From positions 84,348 to 148,347 of the forward strand of contig NZ_LT607419.1 in NCBI RefSeq assembly GCF_900095225.1: a DNA stretch of 64,000 nt. Reading direction: 5' to 3'. How positions within the stretch are numbered: position 1 is the first letter of the stretch; every line of letters begins with the position of its first letter. A program made the position numbers and the translations under genes. This document shows positions 43,958 to 53,333 of the stretch, one piece after another. This DNA comes from Pseudomonas sp. UMAB-08 (GTDB lineage Bacteria; Pseudomonadota; Gammaproteobacteria; Pseudomonadales; Pseudomonadaceae). The notes beneath the pieces were generated by a model, which did no database searches, was not told the origin of the DNA, and saw only the letters and a list, made by a program, of their open reading frames with translations.

Positions 43958-44887
43958 ATGTTACAGAGTGAGCCCCCCAGCGTTCAGGTGGACGATGATA
44001 TGGAAAAGCAGCGTGCCGAGCTGGCCGATATCATTCGACGCTTTGCGCCTGAAGATGGCATTTTCACCACTGCCATCGCGCCGCTGTACATGGTTCGCTA
44101 CGATCATCCGGTCCAATCGTTTCCGACGCTGGCGCAACCGGCGCTGTGCATCCTTGCCCAAGGCAGCAAGGACGTGCGTCTGGGTGACGAAAGCTACACC
44201 TATGACCCGCTGAATTATCTGGTGCTCTCGGTGGCGATGCCCCTCAGTGGCCGTATTCAGCATGCCACGCAGGAGCACCCGAACCTGGCGCTGCGTCTGG
44301 ACATCGACCCCGCTCACATCAATGCCCTGATCGCCGAAGCCGGCCCCATGAGTGTCCCGACCCGTCCGACCGGACGCGGGCTGTATATCGAGCGCATTGA
44401 TTCACAACTGCTCGACGCAGTGCTGCGTCTGACACGCTTGCTGTCCACCCCAAAAGACATTGCCATGCTCGCGCCGCTGATTCAGCGCGAGATCCTTTAC
44501 CGCCTGTTACGGAGTCAGCAGGGCTATCAGCTGTATGAAATCGCGATTTCCAACAGCCAGACGCATCGCGTCACGCAGGCGATAAAATGGCTCAACAGCA
44601 ACTACGAGCAACCCTTGCGGATCGAAGATCTGGCGCGTGAAGTGAACCTCAGCGTGTCAACGCTGCACCATCGCTTCAAGTCGGTGACGGCCATGAGCCC
44701 CTTGCAGTACCAAAAGCAGCTGCGGTTGCAGGAGGCCCGACGGTTGATGCTGGCCGACGGGCTGGACGCCTCGGCAGCCGGTTATCGGGTCGGCTATGAA
44801 AGCCCTTCGCAGTTCAGTCGCGAATACAGCCGCCTGTTCGGCGCGCCGCCCTTGCGCGACCTGGCTCGGCTGCGCAAGCGCGTTTAA
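43958..44887 (+). CDS. AraC-family transcriptional regulator
   Basis: A 309-residue regulator. The N-terminal AraC_N-type effector domain spans about 15-180 (PALCILAQGSKDVRLGDESYTYDPLNYLVLSV). The C-terminal double helix-turn-helix has LRIEDLAREVNLSVSTLHHRFK and RLMLADGLDASAAGYRVGYES, followed by FSREYSRLFGAPP. The start is uncertain: the ATG at 43958 is favoured, and the frame is open further up. The divergent ABM gene is a plausible target. It is convergent with the ABC ATPase gene. Confidence 0.88.
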   Translation: MLQSEPPSVQVDDDMEKQRAELADIIRRFAPEDGIFTTAIAPLYMVRYDHPVQSFPTLAQPALCILAQGSKDVRLGDESYTYDPLNYLVLSVAMPLSGRIQHATQEHPNLALRLDIDPAHINALIAEAGPMSVPTRPTGRGLYIERIDSQLLDAVLRLTRLLSTPKDIAMLAPLIQREILYRLLRSQQGYQLYEIAISNSQTHRVTQAIKWLNSNYEQPLRIEDLAREVNLSVSTLHHRFKSVTAMSPLQYQKQLRLQEARRLMLADGLDASAAGYRVGYESPSQFSREYSRLFGAPPLRDLARLRKRV

Positions 44888-44915
44888 CCGGCCGCCAGCG
44901 GTCAGTCATACACGT

Positions 44916-45971
44916 TCAGGCCGTCAGTACCCGGCAGGCCTCGGCAGGAATAGTGATCGACACCGGATTGCCAATGCTCAGACCGAAGCCCTGGCACGGG
45001 GTACTCAGTGCGGTCAGCGAAACACCGGCGCAGTCGATAGTGGTTTCGATGGTCGCGCCTATATCGCGAACGAAGGTCACGGTGCCCAACAGACGATTGC
45101 CGGCGGTCGGCAGCGGCAACGACAGTTGCAGATCCTCCGGGCGCACCAACATTTTGATCTTGGCACCCGCCTCAATGCTCGCGCAAATCGGCACGTCCAG
45201 CGCTTCACCGCCGGGCAAGCCGACGCGCCCGTTGCCGAGTGCGGTCGCAGGAAAGATATTGCCCGAGCCGATAAAGTCGGCGACGAACTCGTTGGCCGGG
45301 TTGCGATAGATCTCAATTGGCGTGCCGACCTGCTGCACACGATTCTGCCCCAGTACCACCACGATGTCGGCCATGGTCATGGCTTCGCGCTGATCATGAG
45401 TCACCAGGATAGTGGTGATATTCAGCCGTTGTTGTAGCTGGCGGATCTCCACCTGCATCGACTCGCGTAGCTTGGCATCGAGTGCCGACAAGGGCTCATC
45501 CAGCAGCAAAAGCTTGGGGTGCGATGCAATCGCCCGCGCAATGGCCACGCGCTGACGCTGACCGCCCGAGAGCTTGGCCACTGGCCGATCAACCATTTGC
45601 TGCAACTGGATCAACTCGAGCAATTCTTTGACCCGCGCTTGCTGATCGGCCTTGCTCACGTCACGCAGCTTCAACGGGTACGCGATGTTTTCCCCCACCG
45701 TCATGTGCGGAAACAGCGCCAGCGACTGGAACACCATGCCGAAATTGCGCTGGTGCGCCGGGGTATGGCTCACGTCCTCGCCATCAAGACGAATCTCGCC
45801 GCTGCTCAAGGTTTCCAGGCCCGCGATCATGCGCAACAAGGTGGTCTTGCCGCAGCCGGAGGGGCCGAGAAAGCACACCAGTTTGCCTTCGGGCAGGTGC
45901 AGATTGACGTCCGTTACCGCGCAGGCCGAGCCGTAGAATTTCTCGACGTTTTCCAGGATTAATCCGGTCAT
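44916..45971 (-). CDS. Polyamine-type ABC transporter ATP-binding protein
   Basis: A 351-residue ATPase of the spermidine/putrescine (PotA) group. Walker A is GPSGCGKTT (36-44), signature LSGGQRQR (134-141), Walker B LLLLDEP (154-160), then H-loop VTHDQREAMTM. The C-terminal TOBE-type domain (about 240-350) includes KIKMLVRPEDLQLSLPLP. It is the last gene of a four-gene importer, 19 bases after the permease. Confidence 0.92.
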   Translation of the reverse strand: MTGLILENVEKFYGSACAVTDVNLHLPEGKLVCFLGPSGCGKTTLLRMIAGLETLSSGEIRLDGEDVSHTPAHQRNFGMVFQSLALFPHMTVGENIAYPLKLRDVSKADQQARVKELLELIQLQQMVDRPVAKLSGGQRQRVAIARAIASHPKLLLLDEPLSALDAKLRESMQVEIRQLQQRLNITTILVTHDQREAMTMADIVVVLGQNRVQQVGTPIEIYRNPANEFVADFIGSGNIFPATALGNGRVGLPGGEALDVPICASIEAGAKIKMLVRPEDLQLSLPLPTAGNRLLGTVTFVRDIGATIETTIDCAGVSLTALSTPCQGFGLSIGNPVSITIPAEACRVLTA

Positions 45972-45990
45972 TTACCTAAACCTCAAAAAT

Positions 45991-46848
45991 TTAGAACGAA
46001 ACGCCACCTTCACCGACCAGCTTCTCCAACGCCCAAATCAGGACGAAGTCGATCAGCACGATCAACACGGCAAACGAAAAGACGGTCGGGTCCAGCGATG
46101 ACACGGTGCGGCTGTACATCCAGATCGGCACGGTCATCACGTCAATGTTGTAGAGGAAGTAGGTCACGGTGAATTCGTTGAACGAGACGATAAACGCCAG
46201 CAGCATCCCGGCGAGAATCCCTGATTTCATCAACGGGACGACCACGTCGACAATGGCCCGCAACGGTGAGGCACCGAGCATTTGCGCAGCCTCCTCGACT
46301 TCGCTGCCGATTGACATCATCGCCGCCGTGCAGTTTTTCACCACGAACGGCAGCGCCAGAATCACGTGCGCAATAACCAGCCGCGAGGTGTTCATCTGAA
46401 ACGGCAGGCTGTCGAATATCAGCAGCAACGCCAGGCCGAGCACCACCATGGGGAACACCAGCGGCAGCGACATCAGTTGCAGCGCCACACCCTTGCCGCG
46501 AAATTCGCAGCGTGTCAGTGCGTAGGACGCAGGCACCGCGACCAGGGTTGCCAGAACCATGGTCAGGCACGCGACCCACAGGCTGGTGGTCATGGCTTTG
46601 CCAAGGCTCAACACATCACTGGCATCGGGGGAAACAAAGGTATTCCAGGCGGCCTTGTACCACTGCAGGCTGTAGCTGCTGGGCGGAAAGTCCAGGTTCG
46701 AGGCACCACTGAACGACATGACGATCATGGTCAGAATCGGCAGCACGGCCAGCAACAGAATGAAGCCTGATAGAACACCCGCCAAGCGGCCGGTGTCTCC
46801 GGGCAGGATCGGTTGAAAGCGCAAGCGGCTTTTCGAGGGGCTGCTCAT
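45991..46848 (-). CDS. ABC transporter permease (PotC-like)
   Basis: Inner-membrane permease of 285 residues with six helices. The coupling loop is EVEEAAQMLGASPLRAIVDVVVPLM, typical of PotC-type subunits. Its start overlaps the stop of the other permease gene (ATGA). Confidence 0.9.
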   Translation of the reverse strand: MSSPSKSRLRFQPILPGDTGRLAGVLSGFILLLAVLPILTMIVMSFSGASNLDFPPSSYSLQWYKAAWNTFVSPDASDVLSLGKAMTTSLWVACLTMVLATLVAVPASYALTRCEFRGKGVALQLMSLPLVFPMVVLGLALLLIFDSLPFQMNTSRLVIAHVILALPFVVKNCTAAMMSIGSEVEEAAQMLGASPLRAIVDVVVPLMKSGILAGMLLAFIVSFNEFTVTYFLYNIDVMTVPIWMYSRTVSSLDPTVFSFAVLIVLIDFVLIWALEKLVGEGGVSF

Positions 46849-47753
46849 TGCGAAGCCTCCAGCAGACGGCGACGACGGCCGGTGATGTATTCAGAGAGGG
46901 TCATGATCGCCAGGGTGGTGACAATCAACACCACACCGGCCGCCGAGGCTGCTGGCCAGTTCATCAGGGGCGCGATCTGGTCGTGGACCATCACCGCCAG
47001 CATGGGCACCCGCCGACCGCCGAGCAGTAACGGCACGACGAAACTGCTGGCGTTGTAGGCGAACACCAGTGTGGCGCCGGTGATGATGCCGGGCAGGCTC
47101 ATCGGCAACACCACTTGGCGAAACACTTGAAAACGGCTGGCGCCCAAGGTGGCGGCGGCTTCCTCATAGCTGCGCGAAACACCACGCATGGCGCTGGCAA
47201 TCGGCAATACCGCCAATGGGAAAGCGGTTTGCACCAGGCCCATCAGCACGCCATTCTGGTTGTAGAGCATCATCACCGGACGGGTGATGATGCCCAGCCC
47301 CATCAATGCCTGATTGAGCATGCCGCCCGGGCCGAGAATCACCAGCCAGCCGTAGCTTTGCAGCAACAGGTTGACCAGCAGCGGCAAGAGGACGGCAGCG
47401 AGAAACACCCGACGCAACAACGGCGACTGCAAGCGCGACATGGTGTACGCCACCGGAATCGCCAGCACCACCGCGATCACTGCACTGAACAACGCCAGGC
47501 GCAAGGTCAGCAGTAATGACTTCAGGTAATACGGCTCAGCCAGTTGTGCGTAGCTGGCAAGGCTGAAGCCGGTCCATTCGGCGCCCTTGGTGCCGACGCT
47601 CATGCGCAACACCAGGAGGCTGGCGGCAATCAGCACGGCGAGAAACAGCATCGACGGCGAGAGGAAAAGCCAGGCGCGTGCCGTGGGGGAAAACGTTTTA
47701 GCCCGGCGTACCGGGGGCGCGGCGGCCGAGCTGATCAAAGGAGGGTGTTCCAT
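46845..47753 (-). CDS. ABC transporter permease (PotB-like)
   Basis: Inner-membrane permease of 302 residues with six helices and the EAA-type loop SYEEAAATLGASRFQVFRQVVLPM. The start at 47753 (MEHPPLISS) is chosen because the frame upstream of it runs through a REP element and into the 3' end of the binding-protein gene. It is translationally coupled to the PotC-like gene by a four-base overlap. Confidence 0.9.
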   Translation of the reverse strand: MEHPPLISSAAAPPVRRAKTFSPTARAWLFLSPSMLFLAVLIAASLLVLRMSVGTKGAEWTGFSLASYAQLAEPYYLKSLLLTLRLALFSAVIAVVLAIPVAYTMSRLQSPLLRRVFLAAVLLPLLVNLLLQSYGWLVILGPGGMLNQALMGLGIITRPVMMLYNQNGVLMGLVQTAFPLAVLPIASAMRGVSRSYEEAAATLGASRFQVFRQVVLPMSLPGIITGATLVFAYNASSFVVPLLLGGRRVPMLAVMVHDQIAPLMNWPAASAAGVVLIVTTLAIMTLSEYITGRRRRLLEASQ

Positions 47754-47783
47754 GGCGATGATCTCGTTGGAGATGGATTCAGC

Positions 47784-47837
47784 ATCGCGGGCAAGCCCGC
47801 TCCTACAGGAGCATGTCGGCGCTTGCTTGCCCGCGAT
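47784..47837. repeat. REP doublet between binding-protein and permease genes
   Basis: ATCGCGGGCAAGC (47784-47796) recurs inverted as GCTTGCCCGCGAT (47825-47837). The left half continues as CCGCTCCTACA, the typical Pseudomonas REP. It sits just after the binding-protein stop and before the permease start within one operon, where a stable stem can protect the upstream message and give more receptor than permease. Confidence 0.9.
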
Positions 47838-47844
47838 TCGCAAC

Positions 47845-48948
47845 TCAGGAAGAGAAGATTTCCGTGTAACGACGAATCCACTGATCGTGAACGGTGGCCA
47901 GGAAAGCGTTGTCGTGCATGATCGCTTTGTCGGCAATCTGCTCTGGCGTGAGGATGTACGGGCTCTTGCGCGCTTCTGCCGAGATGATTGCCTTGGCGTT
48001 GACCGGGCCGTTGAAGATGTCTTCAGCCATCTTGCCCTGGACCAGCGGGTCGAGAGAGTGGTTGATGAAGGCGTAGGCCAGATCAGTGTCGCCCGGACGA
48101 TTTTTCGGCATGACCGACTGCATCAAGTCGGTGTAGAAGCCTTCTTTCATACCGAAGGTAGCGCCCAGACCGTAGGCCGGATCGCGAATCTGTTTCGGAA
48201 AGAACGCCGGGGCATACAGGCCACCCATGTCCAGCGAACCCGTGCGGAATAGCTCTGCAATCTGGTTCGGGTTCTCGCCCAGGGTCACTACGCGGTCCTT
48301 GAGTTCTGCCAGTTTCTTGAAGCCGGGTTCGATGTTGTGCTCATCGCCACCGGCCAGTTTGGCGGCGATGATGATCAGGTCCATGGCCTCGGTCCAGTTC
48401 GGCGGCGGCAGGAAAATATTCGGTGCCAGATCCCGATCCCACAGTGCGGCGTAGCTGTCCGGCGCTTCTTTTACGGTGCGGGTGCTATAGACCAGGCTGT
48501 TGCACCACAGTAGATAGCCGATGCCGTGACCGTTGGCGCCTGTGCGGTACTTTTCAGGCACGTCGGCAATGTTGGGGATGCGATTGAGGTCGGGTTTTTC
48601 CAGCAGGCCTGCAGCGGCCAAGCCTTCAGCACCGACACCGGCGAGGGTGATGATGTCGTATTGCGGACGATCACCACCGGCCTTGAGTTTAGCGACCATT
48701 TCCGAGGTGCTGCCAGTGCGGTCGGCAATAACCTTGGCCCCGGTTTTGGCTTCAAAGGTGGCCGCGATATTGCGCAGTGCCGCCAGGCCAGTGTCGTCGG
48801 ACCAGGTGAGCAAGCGCAGGGTTTTTCCCTGGAACCGGGTGTCACTGGCACTGGCCCGGATGAAGGGCATCGACATCGCAGCCGCGGCGACCGATGCAAC
48901 GCCCACCGTCTTGATGAATTGCCTTCTGTTCAGATCATGCTCGCCCAT
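47845..48948 (-). CDS. Extracellular polyamine-type substrate-binding protein (Tat signal)
   Basis: A 367-residue solute receptor of the PotD-like group. The N-terminus NRRQFIKTVGVASVAAAAM carries a twin-arginine motif (R8-R9), pointing to Tat export. The mature protein begins near TRFQGKTLRLLTWSDD and has a YDIITLAGVGAEGLAAAGLL segment usual in this family. The substrate may be a polyamine, a guanidino compound or an amino acid; the upstream decarboxylase and dehydrogenase genes suggest a guanidino or amino compound. Confidence 0.88.
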   Translation of the reverse strand: MGEHDLNRRQFIKTVGVASVAAAAMSMPFIRASASDTRFQGKTLRLLTWSDDTGLAALRNIAATFEAKTGAKVIADRTGSTSEMVAKLKAGGDRPQYDIITLAGVGAEGLAAAGLLEKPDLNRIPNIADVPEKYRTGANGHGIGYLLWCNSLVYSTRTVKEAPDSYAALWDRDLAPNIFLPPPNWTEAMDLIIIAAKLAGGDEHNIEPGFKKLAELKDRVVTLGENPNQIAELFRTGSLDMGGLYAPAFFPKQIRDPAYGLGATFGMKEGFYTDLMQSVMPKNRPGDTDLAYAFINHSLDPLVQGKMAEDIFNGPVNAKAIISAEARKSPYILTPEQIADKAIMHDNAFLATVHDQWIRRYTEIFSS

Positions 48949-49130
48949 GACGGACTCCTTTTGTTTTTCTAAAAGTGAGGATTGATCGCAGCTTCGCCCC
49001 AGGCTGAGTGCGCCAGTTGATCCCGCTACAGCTCCCGTGCTCCGGGGGCCGTGGCTGATTCGACACGGTCATCCTGAGGCGGGGCTTGAGACGCAACAAT
49101 CGAAAATTTGTCATTGAAGCCATGTGCCAA

Positions 49131-49157
49131 ACGCATGCCTCCACAGGAGGCATGCGT
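49131..49157 (-). terminator. Perfect hairpin between dehydrogenase and ABC genes
   Basis: ACGCATGCCTCC (49131-49142), ACA, GGAGGCATGCGT (49146-49157) is a perfect 12-base stem with three-base loop, 14 bases after the aldehyde dehydrogenase stop. On the minus strand it is followed by TTTGG only. It probably ends or attenuates the decarboxylase/dehydrogenase transcript before the transporter genes. Confidence 0.7.
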
Positions 49158-49171
49158 GAGCTGCTTTGGTG

Positions 49172-50641
49172 CTAAAAGGCGGCGCGGATGACGTGTTTGA
49201 TTTCCTGAAAAGCCTGCAACCCCCACGGCCCCAGCTCGCGACCGATGCTGCTCTGCTTGTAACCGCCCCACGCGGCCTGCGGAAAAATCACCTGGGGCGC
49301 GTTGATCCATACCAGGCCTGCTTGCAGTGCATTGGCGACACGATCAGCCGTGCCCGGATCTCGACTGACCACACTGGCCACCAGACCGAATTCGCTGTCG
49401 TTAGCCAAGGCGATGGCCTCGTCTTCCGTGGCGAAACGGCGCACGCACAGCACCGGGCCGAAAATCTCTTCGCGCCATAACGCACTGTCCAGGGGCACAT
49501 CGGTGAACACCGTGGGCTGTATAAAATATCCGCGAGGCAGATCCGCAGGCCGCTTACCGCCGCACACCAGGCGTGCGCCGTCGTTCACACCCCGCGCGAT
49601 ATGCCCGAGCACCCGTTGGTATTGCGCCTGATTGACCAGTGCGCCCATCTCGACTTCAGGCTCGAAGGGATCGGCCACGCGGATGGCTTCGGCGCGTGCC
49701 TTGAGTCTTTCGAGGAATGCATCGGCCAATTCATCGGCCACCAGCACACGACTGGTGGCTGAACACATCTGCCCGGCATTGAAGAATCCACCACCGCTGG
49801 CCAGTTCCACTGCCAGATCAAGATCGGCATCGGCCAGCACCAGCAGCGAAGACTTACCGCCCAGCTCCAGGCTCACGCCCTTGATCGTTTCAGCGGCGCG
49901 CTGCATGACCTGAACCCCCACCGCAGTGCTGCCGGTGAACGAGATTTTCGCTACGTCAGGGTGCGCCGCCAGTGGCGCACCGACTGCCAGCCCGGTCCCG
50001 CAGACCAGGTTGAACACCCCGGCGGGCAGACCGCTTTGAGCAATGATGTCCGCCAGTTCGAGCTCCGGCAGCGGCGTGACTTCCGACGGTTTCAATACCA
50101 CGCAACAGCCAGCAGCCAAGGCGGGGGCCAGCTTCCAGGCAGTGGTGACCATCGGGAAGTTCCACGGCACGATCAACCCGACGACGCCACAGGGTTCACG
50201 TCGTAGACGCGCCGCGAAGTCTTCGCTGGGTAGCGTCACGGTGCTGTCTTGCTGCCCGTCCAGCGCTTCGGCCAGGCTGGCGTAATAGTCGAATGTGGCG
50301 ATGACATCATCGACATCGATTGCGGCCTCAAACAGCGGCTTACCGTTGTTGCGCGATTGCAGCTCAATCAGTCGCTCGCGTCGTTCCTGCACCCCGCTGA
50401 CGATTTTGCGCAACAGCACACCACGGGCCGCTCCGGAGGTCTTTGACCAGGCCGGGAATGCCTGACGCGCTGCTTGCACGGCGTATTCGACGTCCTTGGC
50501 ATCGCCACCAGCCACCGTCGCCAGCGGCGCTTCGGTGGCCGGGTTGATCACCGTCAGTTGCTCACTGCCAGACAACCATTGGCCGTCAATGTAGAGGCCT
50601 GCAAGGGGGGTGTGATTCAGGTTCGCTTGAGCGTTCAGCAT
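49172..50641 (-). CDS. NAD(P)-dependent aldehyde dehydrogenase
   Basis: Oxidises an aldehyde to the acid; 489 residues, full family length. Visible motifs are [21 protein letters not shown], the nucleotide loop FTGSTAVG, the catalytic Glu in SLELGGKS and the catalytic Cys in [11 protein letters not shown]. It resembles betaine or amino-aldehyde dehydrogenases. The ATG overlaps the end of the decarboxylase gene by seven bases, so both proteins are made together. The aldehyde from that decarboxylase, perhaps 4-guanidinobutanal, is the likely substrate. Confidence 0.92.
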   Translation of the reverse strand: MLNAQANLNHTPLAGLYIDGQWLSGSEQLTVINPATEAPLATVAGGDAKDVEYAVQAARQAFPAWSKTSGAARGVLLRKIVSGVQERRERLIELQSRNNGKPLFEAAIDVDDVIATFDYYASLAEALDGQQDSTVTLPSEDFAARLRREPCGVVGLIVPWNFPMVTTAWKLAPALAAGCCVVLKPSEVTPLPELELADIIAQSGLPAGVFNLVCGTGLAVGAPLAAHPDVAKISFTGSTAVGVQVMQRAAETIKGVSLELGGKSSLLVLADADLDLAVELASGGGFFNAGQMCSATSRVLVADELADAFLERLKARAEAIRVADPFEPEVEMGALVNQAQYQRVLGHIARGVNDGARLVCGGKRPADLPRGYFIQPTVFTDVPLDSALWREEIFGPVLCVRRFATEDEAIALANDSEFGLVASVVSRDPGTADRVANALQAGLVWINAPQVIFPQAAWGGYKQSSIGRELGPWGLQAFQEIKHVIRAAF

Positions 50642-52275
50642 GCTTTCATTCCGTTCATCCAGAGGGTCTGGTCGATTTCAATCAAGGTCGGGCCTTGGCG
50701 GTCGCCCGCTTTTCGCAATGCCGCTTTCAGCTCCTCGACACCCGACACGGGCTCCGCCGCACAGCCCAGGGCTTTGGCAACACCGATAAAGTCAGGGGTA
50801 TAAATGTCGACGCCCACGGGTTCAATCGAGCGGTTGACCATGTATTTTTTGATTTCCTCGTAGCCCTGGTTATTCCAGAGCAGGACGATGATCGGCGTAC
50901 GCGCTTCCACGGCGCTGGCCAGTTCCGAGAGGGTGAATTGCAAACCACCATCACCGATCAGGCACACCACGGCGCCACGGCCGCTGTCCTCGGAAGCGCG
51001 TCCCAGCCAGGCGCCAATCGCGGCAGGCAAGGCGTAACCGAGGGTGCCGTAACCGGTCGATGAGTTGAACCAGCGACGCGGCTGCTCCAGGTTCAGGGTC
51101 AAATTGCCGGTGTAGACGGGTTGAGTCGAGTCGCCGACCAGCACTGCATCGGGTAACACGTCGAGCACCGTCTGCAAAAAGACAGTCTGCCCGCGAGTGG
51201 CGTCGTCCCAGGTGGTCGCCAGGGTTTCGCGCAACGCAGCGGCGCGCGTGTGGCCCCAGTCCGCTCGGCGTGGAGCCAGTTCTTTGTTGCAAAGCCCGGC
51301 CAACAAGGCTTGCACGGCCGTGCAGGCATCGGAGACCAGCGCCACCTGCGGTGCATAGTTGCGTACGGTCTGATCAGGGTCGATATCAATGCGCAGCAAC
51401 GCACCCGGGATCTCGAAACCACCGGCGAAGGTGATGTCGTAATCGGTTTCGGCCAGTTCAGTGCCGATGGCCAACACCACATCGGCCTCAGCCACCAGCG
51501 CGCGCGTCGCCACCAGCGATTGGGTTGAGCCGATCAACAGCGGGTGACGCGATGGCAGCATGCCCTTGGCATTGATGGTCAGCGCTACCGGGGCTTCCAA
51601 CTGCTCAGCAAGCCGTGCCAGCGCAGGCGCGGCATCGATGGCGCCGCCACCGGCCAGAATCAGTGGCCGTTTGGCCGCCGCCAGCAGACTGACCATTTGC
51701 GCGATGGCCTCGGGCGCCGCACCGGCACGGCTGACACTCACAGGTTCGCTGGCGAGCAACGCATCGGCATTTTCTACCAGTACATCGAGGGGGATTTCGA
51801 TGTGCACCGGCCGTGGACGACCGGCCTGAAACAACGCAAACGCGCGAGCCAGCACCGCCGGCAACTCCGACGCCGACATCAACGTGTGGGAGAACGCAGC
51901 AACGCCCGCGACCAGATTGCTCTGCGATGGCAGCTCATGCAACTTGCCGCGCCCACCGCCCAACTGGCTGCGCGACTGCACACTGGAAATCACCAACATC
52001 GGAATCGAGTCAGCGTAGGCCTGGCCCATGGCCGTGGTGATGTTGGTCATGCCAGGACCGGTGATGATGAAACACACACCCGGCTTGCCGCTGGTGCGGG
52101 CATAACCGTCGGCCATGAAGCCGGCGCCTTGTTCATGACGCGGCGTGACATGGTTGATCAACGAACCTGCAAGCCCGCGATAGAGCTCGACGGTGTGCAC
52201 ACCCGGGATGCCGAAGACCTGCTCGACGCCGTAGCCCTCGAGCAATTTGACCAATACTTCGCCGCACGTTGCCAT
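50635..52275 (-). CDS. Thiamine-diphosphate 2-oxoacid decarboxylase, AruI-like
   Basis: A 546-residue enzyme of the acetolactate synthase/decarboxylase superfamily. The N-terminal domain has the catalytic Glu near residue 48 in PRHEQGAGFMADGYAR, and the C-terminal domain has the thiamine-diphosphate/Mg site GDGGLQFTLSEL...WNNQGY. The start MATCGEVLVKLLEGYGVEQV and FGIPGVHTVELYRGLA recall 5-guanidino-2-oxopentanoate (2-ketoarginine) decarboxylase of the arginine transaminase route. The start at 52275 has AAAGG upstream. Co-translation with an aldehyde dehydrogenase supports a decarboxylase rather than a synthase. No arginine transaminase gene is present here, so the substrate remains tentative. 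Confidence 0.8.
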   Translation of the reverse strand: MATCGEVLVKLLEGYGVEQVFGIPGVHTVELYRGLAGSLINHVTPRHEQGAGFMADGYARTSGKPGVCFIITGPGMTNITTAMGQAYADSIPMLVISSVQSRSQLGGGRGKLHELPSQSNLVAGVAAFSHTLMSASELPAVLARAFALFQAGRPRPVHIEIPLDVLVENADALLASEPVSVSRAGAAPEAIAQMVSLLAAAKRPLILAGGGAIDAAPALARLAEQLEAPVALTINAKGMLPSRHPLLIGSTQSLVATRALVAEADVVLAIGTELAETDYDITFAGGFEIPGALLRIDIDPDQTVRNYAPQVALVSDACTAVQALLAGLCNKELAPRRADWGHTRAAALRETLATTWDDATRGQTVFLQTVLDVLPDAVLVGDSTQPVYTGNLTLNLEQPRRWFNSSTGYGTLGYALPAAIGAWLGRASEDSGRGAVVCLIGDGGLQFTLSELASAVEARTPIIVLLWNNQGYEEIKKYMVNRSIEPVGVDIYTPDFIGVAKALGCAAEPVSGVEELKAALRKAGDRQGPTLIEIDQTLWMNGMKAC

Positions 52276-52398
52276 GTTCGTCTGCCTTTCTTTTATTCGG
52301 GAACTGCACGTTGTCACGGCGCTCAGGCCTGCCAGACACGCTACAGATGAGGCCCAATTGGACCCGTCATGCCGTAGCTGTGACAACGCAAAAAATGT

Positions 52399-52411
52399 CA
52401 TGCTAGGCATG
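52399..52411. promoter_or_regulatory. Candidate LysR operator between divergent decarboxylase and regulator genes
   Basis: CATGC-TAG-GCATG is a perfect five-base inverted repeat located 25 bases before the regulator start and about 125 before the decarboxylase start. The position suits autoregulation by the LysR protein; binding is inferred. Confidence 0.4.
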
Positions 52412-52435
52412 TCCTCTATTCATGCCTGAGCCCCG

Positions 52436-53326
52436 ATGAAACGCCTGCCGCCCTTACCTGCCCTGCATACTTTTCTGATTACAGCCCAGTGCTGCAACTT
52501 CACGCGGGCCGCAGAACTGCTGCACATCACCCAAGGCGCGGTGAGCCGGCAGATCTCGGGGCTGGAAAGTCATCTGGGCTATACGTTGTTCCAGCGCCAG
52601 GCGCGCGGGCTGAGCCTGACCGCCCAAGGGCGCGAGCTGTTTCCACGGATTCAGAAAGTGTTTTCGCTGATCGACGAAGCGGTCGAACACGTCGGCGCGA
52701 AACGCGAAACCCTGCGACTCAAGGCCCCGACGTGCATGATGCGTTGGCTGCTGCCGCGTTTGTTGCAGTGGCAGAAAGAGCGCCCGGATGTGCCGGTCGA
52801 GCTGACCACCACCGTGCAGCATGCCGTGGATTTCCGCCGCGAAGAGTTCGATGCAGCCGTGGTATACGGGGCGCCGCCGGCCAATTCGGTGGCGGCACAT
52901 CATCTGTTCGATGAGCAATTGACCCCGGTCTGTTCTCAGCAACTGCTGGCCGGGCCGATACCGCTCAAGACCCTGGCCGATCTGGAGCAGCACATGCTGC
53001 TGCACCCGACTCGCGACCAGCGTGATTGGGAAAGCTGGCTCAAGGTCGCCGGAGCAACCGTCAGCAATATCGCCAAGGGCCAGCATTTCGACACACTTGA
53101 CCTCGCCATGTCGGTCGCATCACAAGGAACAGGCGTGGCCATCGGCGATTGGGCCTTGATCGGTGAGGACCTCAGCGCCGGACGGCTGGTGGCGCCCTTC
53201 GACCTCAAAGTGCGCACCGGTGCCGCGTATTACCTGGTGTATCCCGAACGCTCCGACCCATCGCCCGAGTTACGCGAACTGATCGACTGGCTGCTCGTCC
53301 AGGCGGCCGAGCGCGCCAGTCAATAA
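52436..53326 (+). CDS. LysR-family regulator (GcvA-like)
   Basis: A 296-residue regulator. The helix-turn-helix is FTRAAELLHITQGAVSRQISGLESHLGY, and the effector domain includes APTCMMRWLLPRLLQWQKERPDV, typical of the GcvA group. It is divergent from the decarboxylase-dehydrogenase genes and most likely controls them, perhaps with the transporter. Its stop lies seven bases from the stop of the next, convergent gene. Confidence 0.9.
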   Translation: MKRLPPLPALHTFLITAQCCNFTRAAELLHITQGAVSRQISGLESHLGYTLFQRQARGLSLTAQGRELFPRIQKVFSLIDEAVEHVGAKRETLRLKAPTCMMRWLLPRLLQWQKERPDVPVELTTTVQHAVDFRREEFDAAVVYGAPPANSVAAHHLFDEQLTPVCSQQLLAGPIPLKTLADLEQHMLLHPTRDQRDWESWLKVAGATVSNIAKGQHFDTLDLAMSVASQGTGVAIGDWALIGEDLSAGRLVAPFDLKVRTGAAYYLVYPERSDPSPELRELIDWLLVQAAERASQ

Positions 53327-53333
53327 CTGATGC

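Noticed and set aside
47754..47936. Longer PotB-like permease starting inside the binding-protein gene
   Set aside because: The extra codons come from the REP and the 3' end of another gene; the ATG at 47753 gives a normal permease.
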